A stretch of 64,000 nt of DNA from Propionibacterium australiense (GCF_003666605.1 NZ_RCIV01000009.1:1-64000); one strand, 5' to 3'. Counted from the stretch's first letter, positions 28,557 through 37,526 are shown. Notes: generated from the letters alone by a model not told the origin. Translations and numbers: made by a program.

Positions 28557-30665
28557 ATGAGTCCAAAGGCGAACATCGCATCAAAGATCCAAGGACCGGA
28601 AGATCTGCGCAACGTGGTCCTCGTCGGCTCGTCCGGCAGCGGCAAGACCACGTTGTTCCAGAACCTCTTGAGAGCCCGTATCCCCGACTACCGCCCCGAC
28701 AAGGAGGATCCAGAACGCGCCGGCGCCCTCGCACTGGCCAGTGTCGTCAACCACCACGACACGGCCGACGGGGACGTCGTCATCAACCTGCTCGACGCAC
28801 CAGGCCACCCCGACTTCGCAGGCGAACTGAGAGCCGGCCTGCGCGCCGCGGACGGCGCGATCTTCGTCATCAGCGCCGCCGACGGCATCGACCCGATCAC
28901 CACCTCGCTGTGGGCCGAGTGCGCCTCGACCGGCATGCCGAGAGCGATCGTCATCACCAAGCTCGACACCGACAAGGCCGATTTCACCACCACGCTCGAC
29001 GCCATCACCACGGCCTTCGGCTCCGGCACGCACCCGGCCTATCTGCCGTTGGAGGACGCGGACGGCCAGGTCATCGGCAACATGAGCCTGCTGACCGGCC
29101 ACGTGCACGACTACTCGAGCGGCAACCGCGTCACCACCGACGCCGACGACGAGCAGCGCGAGCTCATCGAGAACTTCCGCACCGACTACGTCGAGTCGAT
29201 CATCACCGAGTCCGAGGACGACGCCCTGCTCGAGCACTACTTCAACGGCGACGAGCTGAACAACGACCAGGTCGTCGAGGCGCTGCTGTCGGCCATGTAC
29301 CACGGCAACTTCTTCCCGGTCATCCCCGTGCGCCTGGACGGCATCGGCACCGAGGAGGTGCTCGGCTTCATCCACCGCGGTTTCCCCCGCCCGACCCGCC
29401 GCACGCTGCCGCTCATCGCCGACCTCGGCGACGAGCCCATCGACCCGCCGCTCGGGTCCCCGGAGGGTCCGCTGCTCGCCGAGACGATCCGAACGGTCGC
29501 CGACCCCTACGCCGGTCACCTGTCGATGGTGCGCGTCTACTCCGGTGTACTGACCCCCGAGACCGTCGTCCACGTGGCCGGTCACCGCGAGGCGCTGACC
29601 GGTGTGCGGCACGGGCGCGAGGACCACGACGACACCGAGCGCGTCGGCCTGCTCACCGTCCCGGACGGCACCGGCACGTCACCGACGACCAGGGCCGTGG
29701 CGGGCCAGATCGTCTACGTCGCCAAGCTCACCAAGGCCGACACCTCGGACACCCTCTCGGACGCCGAGCACCCGGCCGTCATCGAGCCCTGGGCCCTGCC
29801 CGAACCGCTGCTGCCGACAGCCATCGAGGCGGCCGGACGCAACGACGAGGACAAGCTCGCCTCGGCCCTGGGCCGTCTGGCCATCGAGGACCCGACGGTG
29901 CGTGTCGAACGTGATCCCGACACCGACCAGATGATCCTGTGGACGATGGGGCAGGCCCACCGCGAGCTCGTGCTGACGAAGCTGCGGGAACGCTACGGGG
30001 TCTCGGTCAACACCCCGCCGGTACGGGTCGGTCTGCGCGAGACCTTCATCGCCAAGGCGGAGGGCCACGGCCGCCACGTCAAGCAGTCCGGCGGCCACGG
30101 CCAGTACGCGGTCTGCGACATCCGCGTCGAGCCCGGCGAGCGGGGCAGCGGCTTCGTGTTCGTCGACGAGGTCGTCGGCGGCGCCGTCCCCCGCCAGTTC
30201 ATCGGCTCGGTCGAGAAGGGCATCACGGCCCAGCTGGCCAAGGGCACGATCAGTGGTCATCCGATGGTCGACATCAAGGTCACGCTGCACGACGGCAAGG
30301 CCCACTCGGTCGACTCCTCCGACATGGCCTTCCAGTCGGCAGGCGCCCTGGCGCTGCGCGAGGCCGCAGGGCCCGAGACGGTGGCCCTGCTGGAACCGGT
30401 CGACGCGGTCGCGGTGCGCTGCCCGAACGAGTACCTGGGAACCGTGATGACCGATCTGAGCAACCGGCGCGGGCAGGTCAACGGCACGGAGCCGGGCGAT
30501 GACGGGTTCACCACGGTGACCGCCCGCGTCCCCGCGCTGGAACTGCTCGACTACGCCATCGACCTGCGCAGCATCGCCCGCGGTGCGGCCAGTTTCACCC
30601 GTTCCAGGGACGGTTTCGAACTCATGCCGGCCCACAAGGCGGCCCCCTATCTCGAGGGGAACTGA
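28557..30665 (+). CDS. Elongation factor G-like protein (EF-G2/FusA2 type)
   Basis: 702 residues in the EF-G five-domain layout. The GTPase has P-loop GSSGSGKTT (24-32) and DAPGH, but G4 reads TKLD where translational EF-G has NKxD, and GHVDxGKT is replaced. Domain IV and V signatures are present (GHGQYAVCDI, KGITAQLAKG). These changes and the context away from rpsL-rpsG-tuf identify the paralogue class known as EF-G2 in mycobacteria, whose homologue there lacks the usual ribosome-stimulated GTPase activity. A GTG six nt upstream is possible, but spacing from the -10 favours the ATG. Confidence 0.92.
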   Translation: MSPKANIASKIQGPEDLRNVVLVGSSGSGKTTLFQNLLRARIPDYRPDKEDPERAGALALASVVNHHDTADGDVVINLLDAPGHPDFAGELRAGLRAADGAIFVISAADGIDPITTSLWAECASTGMPRAIVITKLDTDKADFTTTLDAITTAFGSGTHPAYLPLEDADGQVIGNMSLLTGHVHDYSSGNRVTTDADDEQRELIENFRTDYVESIITESEDDALLEHYFNGDELNNDQVVEALLSAMYHGNFFPVIPVRLDGIGTEEVLGFIHRGFPRPTRRTLPLIADLGDEPIDPPLGSPEGPLLAETIRTVADPYAGHLSMVRVYSGVLTPETVVHVAGHREALTGVRHGREDHDDTERVGLLTVPDGTGTSPTTRAVAGQIVYVAKLTKADTSDTLSDAEHPAVIEPWALPEPLLPTAIEAAGRNDEDKLASALGRLAIEDPTVRVERDPDTDQMILWTMGQAHRELVLTKLRERYGVSVNTPPVRVGLRETFIAKAEGHGRHVKQSGGHGQYAVCDIRVEPGERGSGFVFVDEVVGGAVPRQFIGSVEKGITAQLAKGTISGHPMVDIKVTLHDGKAHSVDSSDMAFQSAGALALREAAGPETVALLEPVDAVAVRCPNEYLGTVMTDLSNRRGQVNGTEPGDDGFTTVTARVPALELLDYAIDLRSIARGAASFTRSRDGFELMPAHKAAPYLEGN

Positions 30666-30680
30666 GCCGAGCCCGACCTG

Positions 30681-30714
30681 TTCGGGGCCGATCCTGTCCG
30701 GGGTCGGCCCCGAA
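30681..30714 (+). terminator. Hairpin after the EF-G-like gene
   Basis: TTCGGGGCCGA and TCGGCCCCGAA, an 11-bp stem with a 12-nt loop, 15 nt past the stop. No T-run. Confidence 0.6.
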
Positions 30715-30755
30715 CCGCGTCCGGCCACGGTCGGGCGTCGCCGGCCGGCACCAAG

Positions 30756-30761
30756 TAGGCT
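30756..30761 (+). promoter_or_regulatory. -10 element, leaderless promoter of trmB
   Basis: TAGGCT, 8 nt before GTG 30770 and only 2 nt before GTG 30764, so it favours the later start. Confidence 0.65.
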
Positions 30762-30769
30762 GGGTGATC

Positions 30770-31564
30770 GTGCCAGCCCATGTTGATCCGCCCGAACCCC
30801 GCGAACGCGCCGTCCCGGGCGTCCCCGCCGGGCCAGGAGCCGCGGCGGACCACCCTGGCCGCGGTGTCGTCTCGTTCGTACGCCGCAGCCCGCGCATGAA
30901 CCTCTCCCAGCACCGGGCCATGGACGACCTGGCGCCCCGTTATCTCATCGACGTGCCGCGCGGCGACATGTCGACCTCGGTCGCCCCCGGCACGCGAATC
31001 GACCTGGCCGAGCGTTTCGGGCGCCGGGCCCCGCTGGCCGTCGAGATCGGTTCGGGGGTCGGCGATTCGCTGGTCGCCATGGCCGGCGCCCGCCCGGGCA
31101 TGAACGTGCTGGCCTTCGAGGTCTACGCGCCGGCCATCGCCTCGACGATGGGCAAGCTCGACCGCGCCGGGGTGCGCAATGTGCGCATCGTCGCAGCCGA
31201 CGGCACCGAGGGGCTGCGCGAGCTGGTCGGCACCGCGGGGCTGGCCGAGCTGTGGACCCTCTTCCCCGACCCCTGGCCGAAGAAGCGGCACCGCAAACGC
31301 CGCCTGGTCAACCCGGCCTTCGCCGAACTCGTCGCCGACCGCCTCGTCGACGGCGGCCTGTGGCGCCTCGCCACCGACTGGGCCGACTACGCCGAGCAGA
31401 TGTGCGAGGTGCTCGGGGCCAGCGCCCTGTTCACCAACCAGTACCCGGACCGGCCCGGCGGGTGGGCGCCGCGCGGCGACCGTCCGCTCACCCGGTTCGA
31501 GCGGCGGGGACTGAACGCCGACCGCACGATCCGCGACCTCGTCTGGGCCAGGGTGCCCCGATGA
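30770..31564 (+). CDS. trmB: tRNA (guanine-N7-)-methyltransferase
   Basis: 264 residues from GTG 30770. It methylates G46 in the tRNA variable loop with SAM. VEIGSGVGDS binds SAM, and LFPDPWPKKRHRKRR is the family fingerprint. About 45 N-terminal residues precede the conserved core, so a later start such as ATG 30896 (MNLSQHRAM) is possible. The -10 spacing favours 30770. truA overlaps its stop by 4 nt. Confidence 0.94.
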   Translation: MPAHVDPPEPRERAVPGVPAGPGAAADHPGRGVVSFVRRSPRMNLSQHRAMDDLAPRYLIDVPRGDMSTSVAPGTRIDLAERFGRRAPLAVEIGSGVGDSLVAMAGARPGMNVLAFEVYAPAIASTMGKLDRAGVRNVRIVAADGTEGLRELVGTAGLAELWTLFPDPWPKKRHRKRRLVNPAFAELVADRLVDGGLWRLATDWADYAEQMCEVLGASALFTNQYPDRPGGWAPRGDRPLTRFERRGLNADRTIRDLVWARVPR

Positions 31565-32427
31565 CGTCCGGGACGGACCGGCCCGGCACGCACCGGCTGC
31601 GCCTGGACATCGGCTACGACGGCACGGCCTTCCACGGCTGGGCGGTCCAGCCGGGCCTGCGCACCGTCGAGGGTGAACTGGCGAGCTGGATCGGTCGCAT
31701 CGCCGGACTGGGGGCCGCCGCCGATCTGACGGTGGCGGGCCGCACCGACGCGGGCGTGCACGCCCGCGGCCAGGTCGCCCACGTGGACGCGCCGGCCGGC
31801 CTGGACCCCGCCGTGCTGGAGCACCGGCTGCGCAGGGTCCTGCCGCCCGACCTCGTCGTGCACCGCGTCAGCCGGGCGCCGGACGGCTTCGACGCCCGCT
31901 TCGCCGCCACGTGGCGCCGCTACGTCTACCGCCTGTGGGACGAGCGGTCCCGCCCCGATCCCCTGCTGCGCGGCCACGTCACCGCCGTCCGCGGAACCAT
32001 CGACACCGCCCTGCTGAGCGAGGCCGGTTCTCATCTGCTGGGTCTGCGCGACTTCGCCGCCTTCTGCAGGCGCCGGGAGGGCGCCACGACGATCCGTACC
32101 CTGCTCGACTGCACCGCGGCCAGGGCCGGTGATCCGTGCGGGACGGTCGAACTGCTGGTGCGCGCCGATGCCTTCTGCCACTCCATGGTGCGTTCCCTGA
32201 CCGGCGCCCTCGTCGCCATCGGCACCGGCCGCAGGCCCCTGGAGTGGATCGACGAACTGGCCGCCAGCACCAGCCGGTGCGGCGAGGTCCACGTCATGCA
32301 TCCCGGCGGCCTGTGCCTGGAGGAGGTCGGCTACCCGGACGACGGTGCGCTCGCCGCGCGCGTCGAGCAGGCGCGCGCCGTCCGCACCCTGCCCCGGGCC
32401 GACTGCGGCTGCATCACGGAGGGATGA
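31561..32427 (+). CDS. truA: tRNA pseudouridine(38-40) synthase
   Basis: 288 residues from ATG 31561, overlapping the trmB stop (ATGA). The catalytic Asp is in AGRTDAGVHA, and FRCDFLAxxF-type segments appear as VRADAFCHSMVR. It isomerises uridines 38-40 in many tRNAs. In many actinobacteria truA lies next to rplQ; here it is with trmB in a tRNA-modification pair instead. Confidence 0.95.
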   Translation: MTSGTDRPGTHRLRLDIGYDGTAFHGWAVQPGLRTVEGELASWIGRIAGLGAAADLTVAGRTDAGVHARGQVAHVDAPAGLDPAVLEHRLRRVLPPDLVVHRVSRAPDGFDARFAATWRRYVYRLWDERSRPDPLLRGHVTAVRGTIDTALLSEAGSHLLGLRDFAAFCRRREGATTIRTLLDCTAARAGDPCGTVELLVRADAFCHSMVRSLTGALVAIGTGRRPLEWIDELAASTSRCGEVHVMHPGGLCLEEVGYPDDGALAARVEQARAVRTLPRADCGCITEG

Positions 32428-32429
32428 GG

Positions 32430-33038
32430 ATGAGCCACTACTTCGTCACGCCCGCGGGGCAGGGACGACCACGGACCGTCCGCGCCCGCGTCTGGGGCCA
32501 CGACCTGACCCTGGCCAGCGCGGACGGTGTCTTCAGCGCGGGCCGGCTGGACCTGGGCACGGCCGTGCTGCTGCGCGAACTCGACCCGCCCCGGAACCGC
32601 CCGGCCCGATTCCTCGACCTGGGCTGTGGTTTCGGGCCCATCGCGATGGGGCTCGCGCTGGAGTGCCCGGACGCGCACGTCGACGCCATCGACGTGAACG
32701 AGCGCGCCGTCGCCCTCACCGCGGCCAATGCGAGGGCCCTCGGCGTCGCCGACCGCGTCACCGCGTACGCTCCCGAGGACATCGACCCCCAGGTCCGTTA
32801 CGACGAGATCTGGTCCAATCCCCCGATCCGCATCGGCAAGGCCGCCCTGCACGAGCTGCTGAACACCTGGCTCGGGCGGCTGACCCCCGATGGCGTCGCG
32901 CACCTGGTGGTCGGCAAGAACCTCGGGGCCGACTCGCTGGCCGCCTGGCTGGCGCAGCAGGGCTGGCAGGTCGTGCGGGTGGGCTCCGCCAAGGGTTTCC
33001 GGGTCCTCGACGTGACCCGCGGCACCGGCCGGTCCTGA
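32430..33038 (+). CDS. Class I methyltransferase, RsmC-like (MTS domain)
   Basis: 202 residues from ATG 32430; GGAGGG lies 7 nt upstream, favouring it over ATG 32424. DLGCGFGPIAMGLA binds SAM and NPPIR (NPPxR) is the substrate motif of N-methyltransferases acting on base amino groups. RsmC makes m2G1207 of 16S rRNA; this is the single-domain version common in Gram-positive bacteria. It begins 2 nt after truA, so a third RNA-modification gene in the same operon. Confidence 0.88.
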   Translation: MSHYFVTPAGQGRPRTVRARVWGHDLTLASADGVFSAGRLDLGTAVLLRELDPPRNRPARFLDLGCGFGPIAMGLALECPDAHVDAIDVNERAVALTAANARALGVADRVTAYAPEDIDPQVRYDEIWSNPPIRIGKAALHELLNTWLGRLTPDGVAHLVVGKNLGADSLAAWLAQQGWQVVRVGSAKGFRVLDVTRGTGRS

Positions 33039-33073
33039 CCGGGTTCCTGCCGGCCCGCGTCGGGGCCGGACCG

Positions 33074-33144
33074 TACAATCGGGACTGACGTCGCCGCTGG
33101 TCGTCGCGCCTGGGCCGGGGGCCACGCCGATTCTTCACACCAGC
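33074..33144 (+). promoter_or_regulatory. Promoter and possible structured leader of the lipoprotein gene
   Basis: TACAAT at 33074-33079 is a good -10; the -35 is weak. The leader of about 113 nt can pair GCTGGT (33096-33101) with ACCAGC (33139-33144), closing a GC-rich multi-stem region. It does not match a riboswitch class I can recognise. Confidence 0.45.
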
Positions 33145-33197
33145 TGTCCGGGGGGCGCCGATGACGGCCGCCGGGCGTCTCGGGAAAGGACCCACAC

Positions 33198-33788
33198 ATG
33201 TCCATGGGCAGGAAGACAGCAGTCGCCGCGCTGAGCCTCGCCGCCGCGGTCTCGTTCGCCGGCTGCTCCGGCTCCTCGTCGTCCGGCGAGAGCTCTGCGG
33301 CGTCGGCCCCGGCCAGCGCCTACTCGAGTGTCGAGGAATGCACCGGGGCGGGCCAGGTCTGGCTGGTCGTCTCGACCGACGAGGGCGAGGTGCTGGCCAA
33401 TCAGTGCGTCGGCGAGCCCGAGAACGGCGCCGCCGCGCTCGAGGCTGCCGGCCTGGCGATCGCCCGCGACAGCGGCAGCCAGTTCATCTGCCAGATCGAC
33501 GGCTACCCGGCCGAGTGCTCGATCAGCTCCGATGCGTACTGGAACTACTACCACGCCGAGCCCGCGGGCACCTGGTTCTACTCCCAGGAGTCCGCCGACA
33601 CCTATGCACCCGAGGGCGGCTGGATCGAGGGCTGGTGCTACGGAACCACCTGCACGCCTGAGGGCATCGAGGGCGACGCCGCCCCGCAGATCGACACGTC
33701 CGTGCCGGCGACGGGCGACGCGGACGAGACGCCTGCCGCGGAGGATGCGGATCAGTCCCCCTCCTCGGCGCAGTCCTCCGCCTCCTGA
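33198..33788 (+). CDS. Cysteine-rich lipoprotein, possible DUF4430-like binding protein
   Basis: 196 residues. Signal peptide with lipobox FAGC (C23), Ser-rich tether (24-42), then a domain with six cysteines that could form three disulfides. The segment AYWNYYHAEPAGTWFYSQESA, followed by an EGW, resembles the C-terminal part of DUF4430/intrinsic-factor-like domains, which occur in Gram-positive surface proteins linked to cobalamin. The tail (about 165-196) is acidic and low-complexity. AAAGGA precedes the ATG. The gene points at an ECF vitamin transporter and its 3' end overlaps the S-component gene by 37 nt. Ligand binding for that transporter is inference. Confidence 0.75.
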   Translation: MSMGRKTAVAALSLAAAVSFAGCSGSSSSGESSAASAPASAYSSVEECTGAGQVWLVVSTDEGEVLANQCVGEPENGAAALEAAGLAIARDSGSQFICQIDGYPAECSISSDAYWNYYHAEPAGTWFYSQESADTYAPEGGWIEGWCYGTTCTPEGIEGDAAPQIDTSVPATGDADETPAAEDADQSPSSAQSSAS

Positions 33789-34642
33789 GCGACACCGTGT
33801 GCCCTGAGTGAGGCGCCCGCATCCGCGGGGGCCCCGCTCGGGGCCGGTCCGCCGGCCTCCTCGAAGAAGACCCGGCGGTCCGCCCGGCGCAGCACCCTCA
33901 GCACGCCCGGGCCGACCAGGACGATCGCGACCGTGGTGGTGATGGCGCGTCCGACGTTCCACCCCATGCCGGTGGCCAGCTCGAACAGGGCGAAGGTGTG
34001 CAGGTTGTGACCGAGGCCGGCCCCGGCGTCCCAGCCCAGCCCGCTCGTGCCGGCGTGATAGGGCCAGAAGGCGAAGTCCATGAGGATCCCGTAGCCCATG
34101 GCGCCGACGATGCCCCAGCCGCACAGCATGGCGATCTCGCCCGCCCCGCGCACCCGGCGGGGCAGGAGGCCGGCGAAGAGCCCCACGTAGCCGCAGCACA
34201 GCGCCTGGTACGGCAGCCACGGCCCGACGCCGCCGATGAGCAGGGACGAGACGAGCATGACCAGGGCGCCCATGATGAAACCGAAGCCGGCCCCGAAGAC
34301 GCGGGCTCCCAGGATGATGAGGAAGAAGACGAGGTCGATCCCCGCGGTGCCGGCACTGAGCGGACGCAGGACCGCGTCGATGGCGGTGAGCACCCCCAGC
34401 ATGGCCAGCGCCTTCACGTCGATCGCGCCGCTCGACAGCTCGACGAGCACCAGGGCCAGGATCACCGGGAGCACCAGGGCGAAGACGAACGGCGCCCGGC
34501 CCGAGTAGGCGGCGACGTCACCGGAGGGCGCGACGAGCGGCCAGCAGAAGACGGCCAGTCCAATGAGCGCGGCCACGGCGAGGGCGACGCCCGAGCGCCA
34601 GTTCACCGCGACGGCACCGCGGCGGCGGTCACTGCGACTCAT
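33752..34642 (-). CDS. ECF transporter S component (substrate-specific membrane protein)
   Basis: 296 residues from ATG 34642 (MSRSDRRRG), overlapping the ATPase stop by 14 nt; GTG 34645 is an alternative. About six membrane helices between residues 15 and 250, with a cytoplasmic acidic tail. Order S-AA'-T with a fused ATPase is the dedicated actinobacterial vitamin ECF arrangement (CbrTUV/HtsTUV groups). Substrate is not readable; cobalamin is suggested only by the DUF4430-like neighbour and by the B12 genes in the window. Confidence 0.82.
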   Translation of the reverse strand: MSRSDRRRGAVAVNWRSGVALAVAALIGLAVFCWPLVAPSGDVAAYSGRAPFVFALVLPVILALVLVELSSGAIDVKALAMLGVLTAIDAVLRPLSAGTAGIDLVFFLIILGARVFGAGFGFIMGALVMLVSSLLIGGVGPWLPYQALCCGYVGLFAGLLPRRVRGAGEIAMLCGWGIVGAMGYGILMDFAFWPYHAGTSGLGWDAGAGLGHNLHTFALFELATGMGWNVGRAITTTVAIVLVGPGVLRVLRRADRRVFFEEAGGPAPSGAPADAGASLRAHGVAQEAEDCAEEGD

Positions 34643-36242
34643 CACCGCGACCCCCTGCCGCCCTCCAGTCGATGTCATCGAGGGTGAGGACCGGACGTGG
34701 CGCGAAGACCCGGGCCAGTTGCGGGGCGAAGCTCGGTGAGGCGGCGCAGACCTCCCGGCTCGGGCCGTCGGCGACGATCTGGGCGTCGGCCATCATGATC
34801 GTCCGGTCGCTGACGGCGGCCGCGAACTCGACGTCGTGGGTGCTGACGAGCACCGTGGCCCCGTGGGCCGCCAGGGCGCGCAGCACGGCGCGCAGCCGGT
34901 GCTTGGCCTCGTAGTCGAGACCGCGGGTGGGTTCGTCGAGCAGGAGCACCTCGGCGCCGGCGGACAACTGGATGGCCAGGACGAGGCCGAGCCGCTGCCC
35001 CTCGGACAGGTCACGCGGGTCGGTCCGCTCCGGCAGGTCCATGCCCAGTCGTTCGAGCAGCGCCCGGGTGGCGCCGGGGGCCGCGCCGGCGTCCTTGTCG
35101 GCCTGGGCGCACTCGGCGGCGACGGTGGGCAGGTAGAGCAGGTCGGCGGCGGTCTGCGGCACGAGCGTGACGAGTCGGCGGGCGGCCCGGGCGCCGAGCC
35201 GGCGCGGGTCGGCGCCGGCCACGGTGAGTTCACCGGTGCTGCGCCGGCCGCCCTGCAGCGCCCACAGCAGCGTCGACTTGCCGGCCCCGTTGCGGCCCAT
35301 GAGGGCGGTGACCTGGCCGGCGGCGAGCTCGAGATCGACGCCGTCGATCGCGACGATGGGCCCGTAGGCGACACTCAGTCCTCTCGCGCGCACGGTGGTC
35401 CGCCCCACCGGCACCGGATCGTGCTCGATGACGCATGGTTCCACGTGCTCGCGCCCGACCCACCGCCGGGCATCCCGCACCGACAGCGGTACCCGGGCCC
35501 AGCCGATGGCTCGGGCGAGCTGGGCGAGTGGCGGGACGACGTCCGCATGGGCGAGCACATCGGCCGGCGGGCCGAGCTCGGCGCGGCCGTCGCCGGGCAG
35601 CCACAGCACCTGGTCGACCTGCTTCATGACGCGTTCGAGCCGGTGCTCGGCCAGTACGACGGTCAGTCCGGCGTCCCAGACGAGAGCGCCGATGGCGGCC
35701 AGCACGTCGCTGGCGGCGGTCGGGTCGAGTGCCGACGTGGGCTCGTCCAGGACGAGCACCTGCGGCTGAGCGGCTAGTACCGCGGCGATGGCTACGCGCT
35801 GCTGCTGACCGCCCGAGAGGCTGCGCAGGCTGCGGCGGCGCAGGTCGGCGATGCCCATCGTGTCGAGGGTCTCCTCGACGCGCTTGCGCATCGCGTCGGG
35901 TGCGATGCCCAGCTGCTCCATGCCGTAGGCGATCTCCTCCTCGACGACGTCGGTGACGAATCCGGCGAGCGGGTCCTGGCCGACGAAACCGACGAGGTCC
36001 GCCATGTCACGGGCCGCGTGACCGGTGGTGGAGCGTCCGGCGACGGTGACGGCGCCCCTCATCCGCCCGCCGGTGAAGCGCGGCACGAGACCGTTGACGG
36101 CGCCCAGCAGGGTCGACTTGCCGGTCCCGGTCCGGCCGGCGACGAGCACCAGGTCGCCCTCGTCGATGCTCAGGCTCACGTCCGACAGCACGGGGGCCGG
36201 GCGGCCCGGGTAGCTCACCGACAATCTGGTCAGGTCGATCAT
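34629..36242 (-). CDS. ECF transporter fused ATPase (EcfA-EcfA')
   Basis: 537 residues with two complete ABC domains: Walker A AGRTGTGKST with LSGGQQQR and VLDEPTSALD in the first half, and GRNGAGKST with LSEGQRLG and LLDEPTRGLD in the second. It is the energising unit of the energy-coupling-factor importer. The start overlaps the ecfT stop by 4 nt and the stop overlaps the S-component start, so the three subunits are translationally coupled. Confidence 0.93.
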   Translation of the reverse strand: MIDLTRLSVSYPGRPAPVLSDVSLSIDEGDLVLVAGRTGTGKSTLLGAVNGLVPRFTGGRMRGAVTVAGRSTTGHAARDMADLVGFVGQDPLAGFVTDVVEEEIAYGMEQLGIAPDAMRKRVEETLDTMGIADLRRRSLRSLSGGQQQRVAIAAVLAAQPQVLVLDEPTSALDPTAASDVLAAIGALVWDAGLTVVLAEHRLERVMKQVDQVLWLPGDGRAELGPPADVLAHADVVPPLAQLARAIGWARVPLSVRDARRWVGREHVEPCVIEHDPVPVGRTTVRARGLSVAYGPIVAIDGVDLELAAGQVTALMGRNGAGKSTLLWALQGGRRSTGELTVAGADPRRLGARAARRLVTLVPQTAADLLYLPTVAAECAQADKDAGAAPGATRALLERLGMDLPERTDPRDLSEGQRLGLVLAIQLSAGAEVLLLDEPTRGLDYEAKHRLRAVLRALAAHGATVLVSTHDVEFAAAVSDRTIMMADAQIVADGPSREVCAASPSFAPQLARVFAPRPVLTLDDIDWRAAGGRGDESQ

Positions 36243-37492
36243 GACACCTCACCTCGGGGACGGAGCCGTTCGGCGTCGGGGCCACCCGGCTCGCCGCTCT
36301 GACCCTGGTCCGACCGCGAGCGCTCGGCGGCCCAGGCGAGCCAGTCCGAGACGCGGGGCGGGGGCGGGGTCAGGACGGCAGGTGCGGCCAGGGCGGCCGC
36401 TATGGGCACGAAGAGCAGGTGAAGGGCCGGCAGGACCAGCGGCGGCATCGAGACGCTCAGCGCCGCAGGCGCCAGCCGCCCGACCCCGACCGTCGCCGCG
36501 ACGGCCACGACGCCGCTGGCCAGGACCACCCACTCGGGCCGTGACCAGTCATCGGGGCGGTAGTGGGTGACCTGGAGACGCCGGCCGGCCAGGCGCAGGG
36601 CCGCGCCGAAGGCCAGCGCTCCGGCGGCGAGCAGCCCGATCCACACCGGGCTCGGCCAGCTGCTGCCCAGCATGAGGAACGCCCCCAGGCCCAGGCAGAC
36701 CGCCCCGAGCAGTCCGAGCAGGGTCCCCCACGAGGAGCCGCGACCCGGCCGTGTCCGGCCGAAACCCCGCGACTCCATGCTCCGGGCCAGTCCCATGGCG
36801 CGTTCGACCGAGTCCTCGAGAACCGGGATGACCAGACGGGCCAGACCGCCGGAGCCGGTGACGGCCCCGGCACGAAGGCGCTGGGCCCGGCGCACCCTGG
36901 CCAGCGACTCGACCATCTGCGGGGCGACGGTGAGTGCGATGACGACGGCCACCGAGACCTCGTAGAGGGCGGCCGGTACGCTGCGCAGCGCCCTGCGCGG
37001 GTTGGCGAGGGTGTTCGCGGCCCCGACACACAGCAGCATCGCCCCCAGGCGCATCGCGTCGAAGCAGGCCATGAGCCAGGGCTCGAGATAGACCCGCCCG
37101 CCGACACGTATCCCCGCCGCCCAGGCGGGCAGCGACAGCTGGGGCAGGTCCCACAGCAGCGTGCCGGACCGGGTGGCGCTGAAGAAGGTGGCGAAGAAGA
37201 TGCGCATGACGAGCACGAAGCCGGCCATCGACAGGTAGACGCCCAGTGAGTGGGCCCATGGTTCGTCGCTGCGGCGGCGCAGCACCGTGGCGAGCACGGC
37301 GGCACACACGAGCCCGATGAGCCAGGGATTGGTCGTGAGGCTGACGGTCGCCGCCGCGCAGAGGGCCCAGGCCCACCAGGCCCAGGGATGCACGGTCCGA
37401 CCCGCGAGCCGGACACCGCCTGGTGGCAGCCGGCCGGGACCGGCCCCGCTCCTGGTCCTGCTCGACACCACTCCCCCATCCGCGCCTGCCAT
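36239..37492 (-). CDS. ECF transporter transmembrane coupling protein (EcfT)
   Basis: 417 residues from ATG 37492. Several membrane helices, and the coupling-helix motif RSMESRGFGR corresponds to the Ala/Ser-Arg-Gly motif by which EcfT grips the ATPases. It is longer than usual EcfT (about 260) because of extra helices in the C-terminal half. The start is uncertain: GTG codons at about 37470 (VVSSRTRSG) have a GGGGGAG just before them. First gene of the ECF operon. Confidence 0.85.
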   Translation of the reverse strand: MAGADGGVVSSRTRSGAGPGRLPPGGVRLAGRTVHPWAWWAWALCAAATVSLTTNPWLIGLVCAAVLATVLRRRSDEPWAHSLGVYLSMAGFVLVMRIFFATFFSATRSGTLLWDLPQLSLPAWAAGIRVGGRVYLEPWLMACFDAMRLGAMLLCVGAANTLANPRRALRSVPAALYEVSVAVVIALTVAPQMVESLARVRRAQRLRAGAVTGSGGLARLVIPVLEDSVERAMGLARSMESRGFGRTRPGRGSSWGTLLGLLGAVCLGLGAFLMLGSSWPSPVWIGLLAAGALAFGAALRLAGRRLQVTHYRPDDWSRPEWVVLASGVVAVAATVGVGRLAPAALSVSMPPLVLPALHLLFVPIAAALAAPAVLTPPPPRVSDWLAWAAERSRSDQGQSGEPGGPDAERLRPRGEVS

Positions 37493-37526
37493 GCGCGGGC
37501 ATGATCGCGCACCGGCATGCAGGGTC

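Noticed and set aside
33079-33197. Cobalamin or TPP riboswitch before the lipoprotein
   Set aside because: Looked for B12-box and TPP conserved segments and did not find them; kept only as a generic structured-leader candidate.
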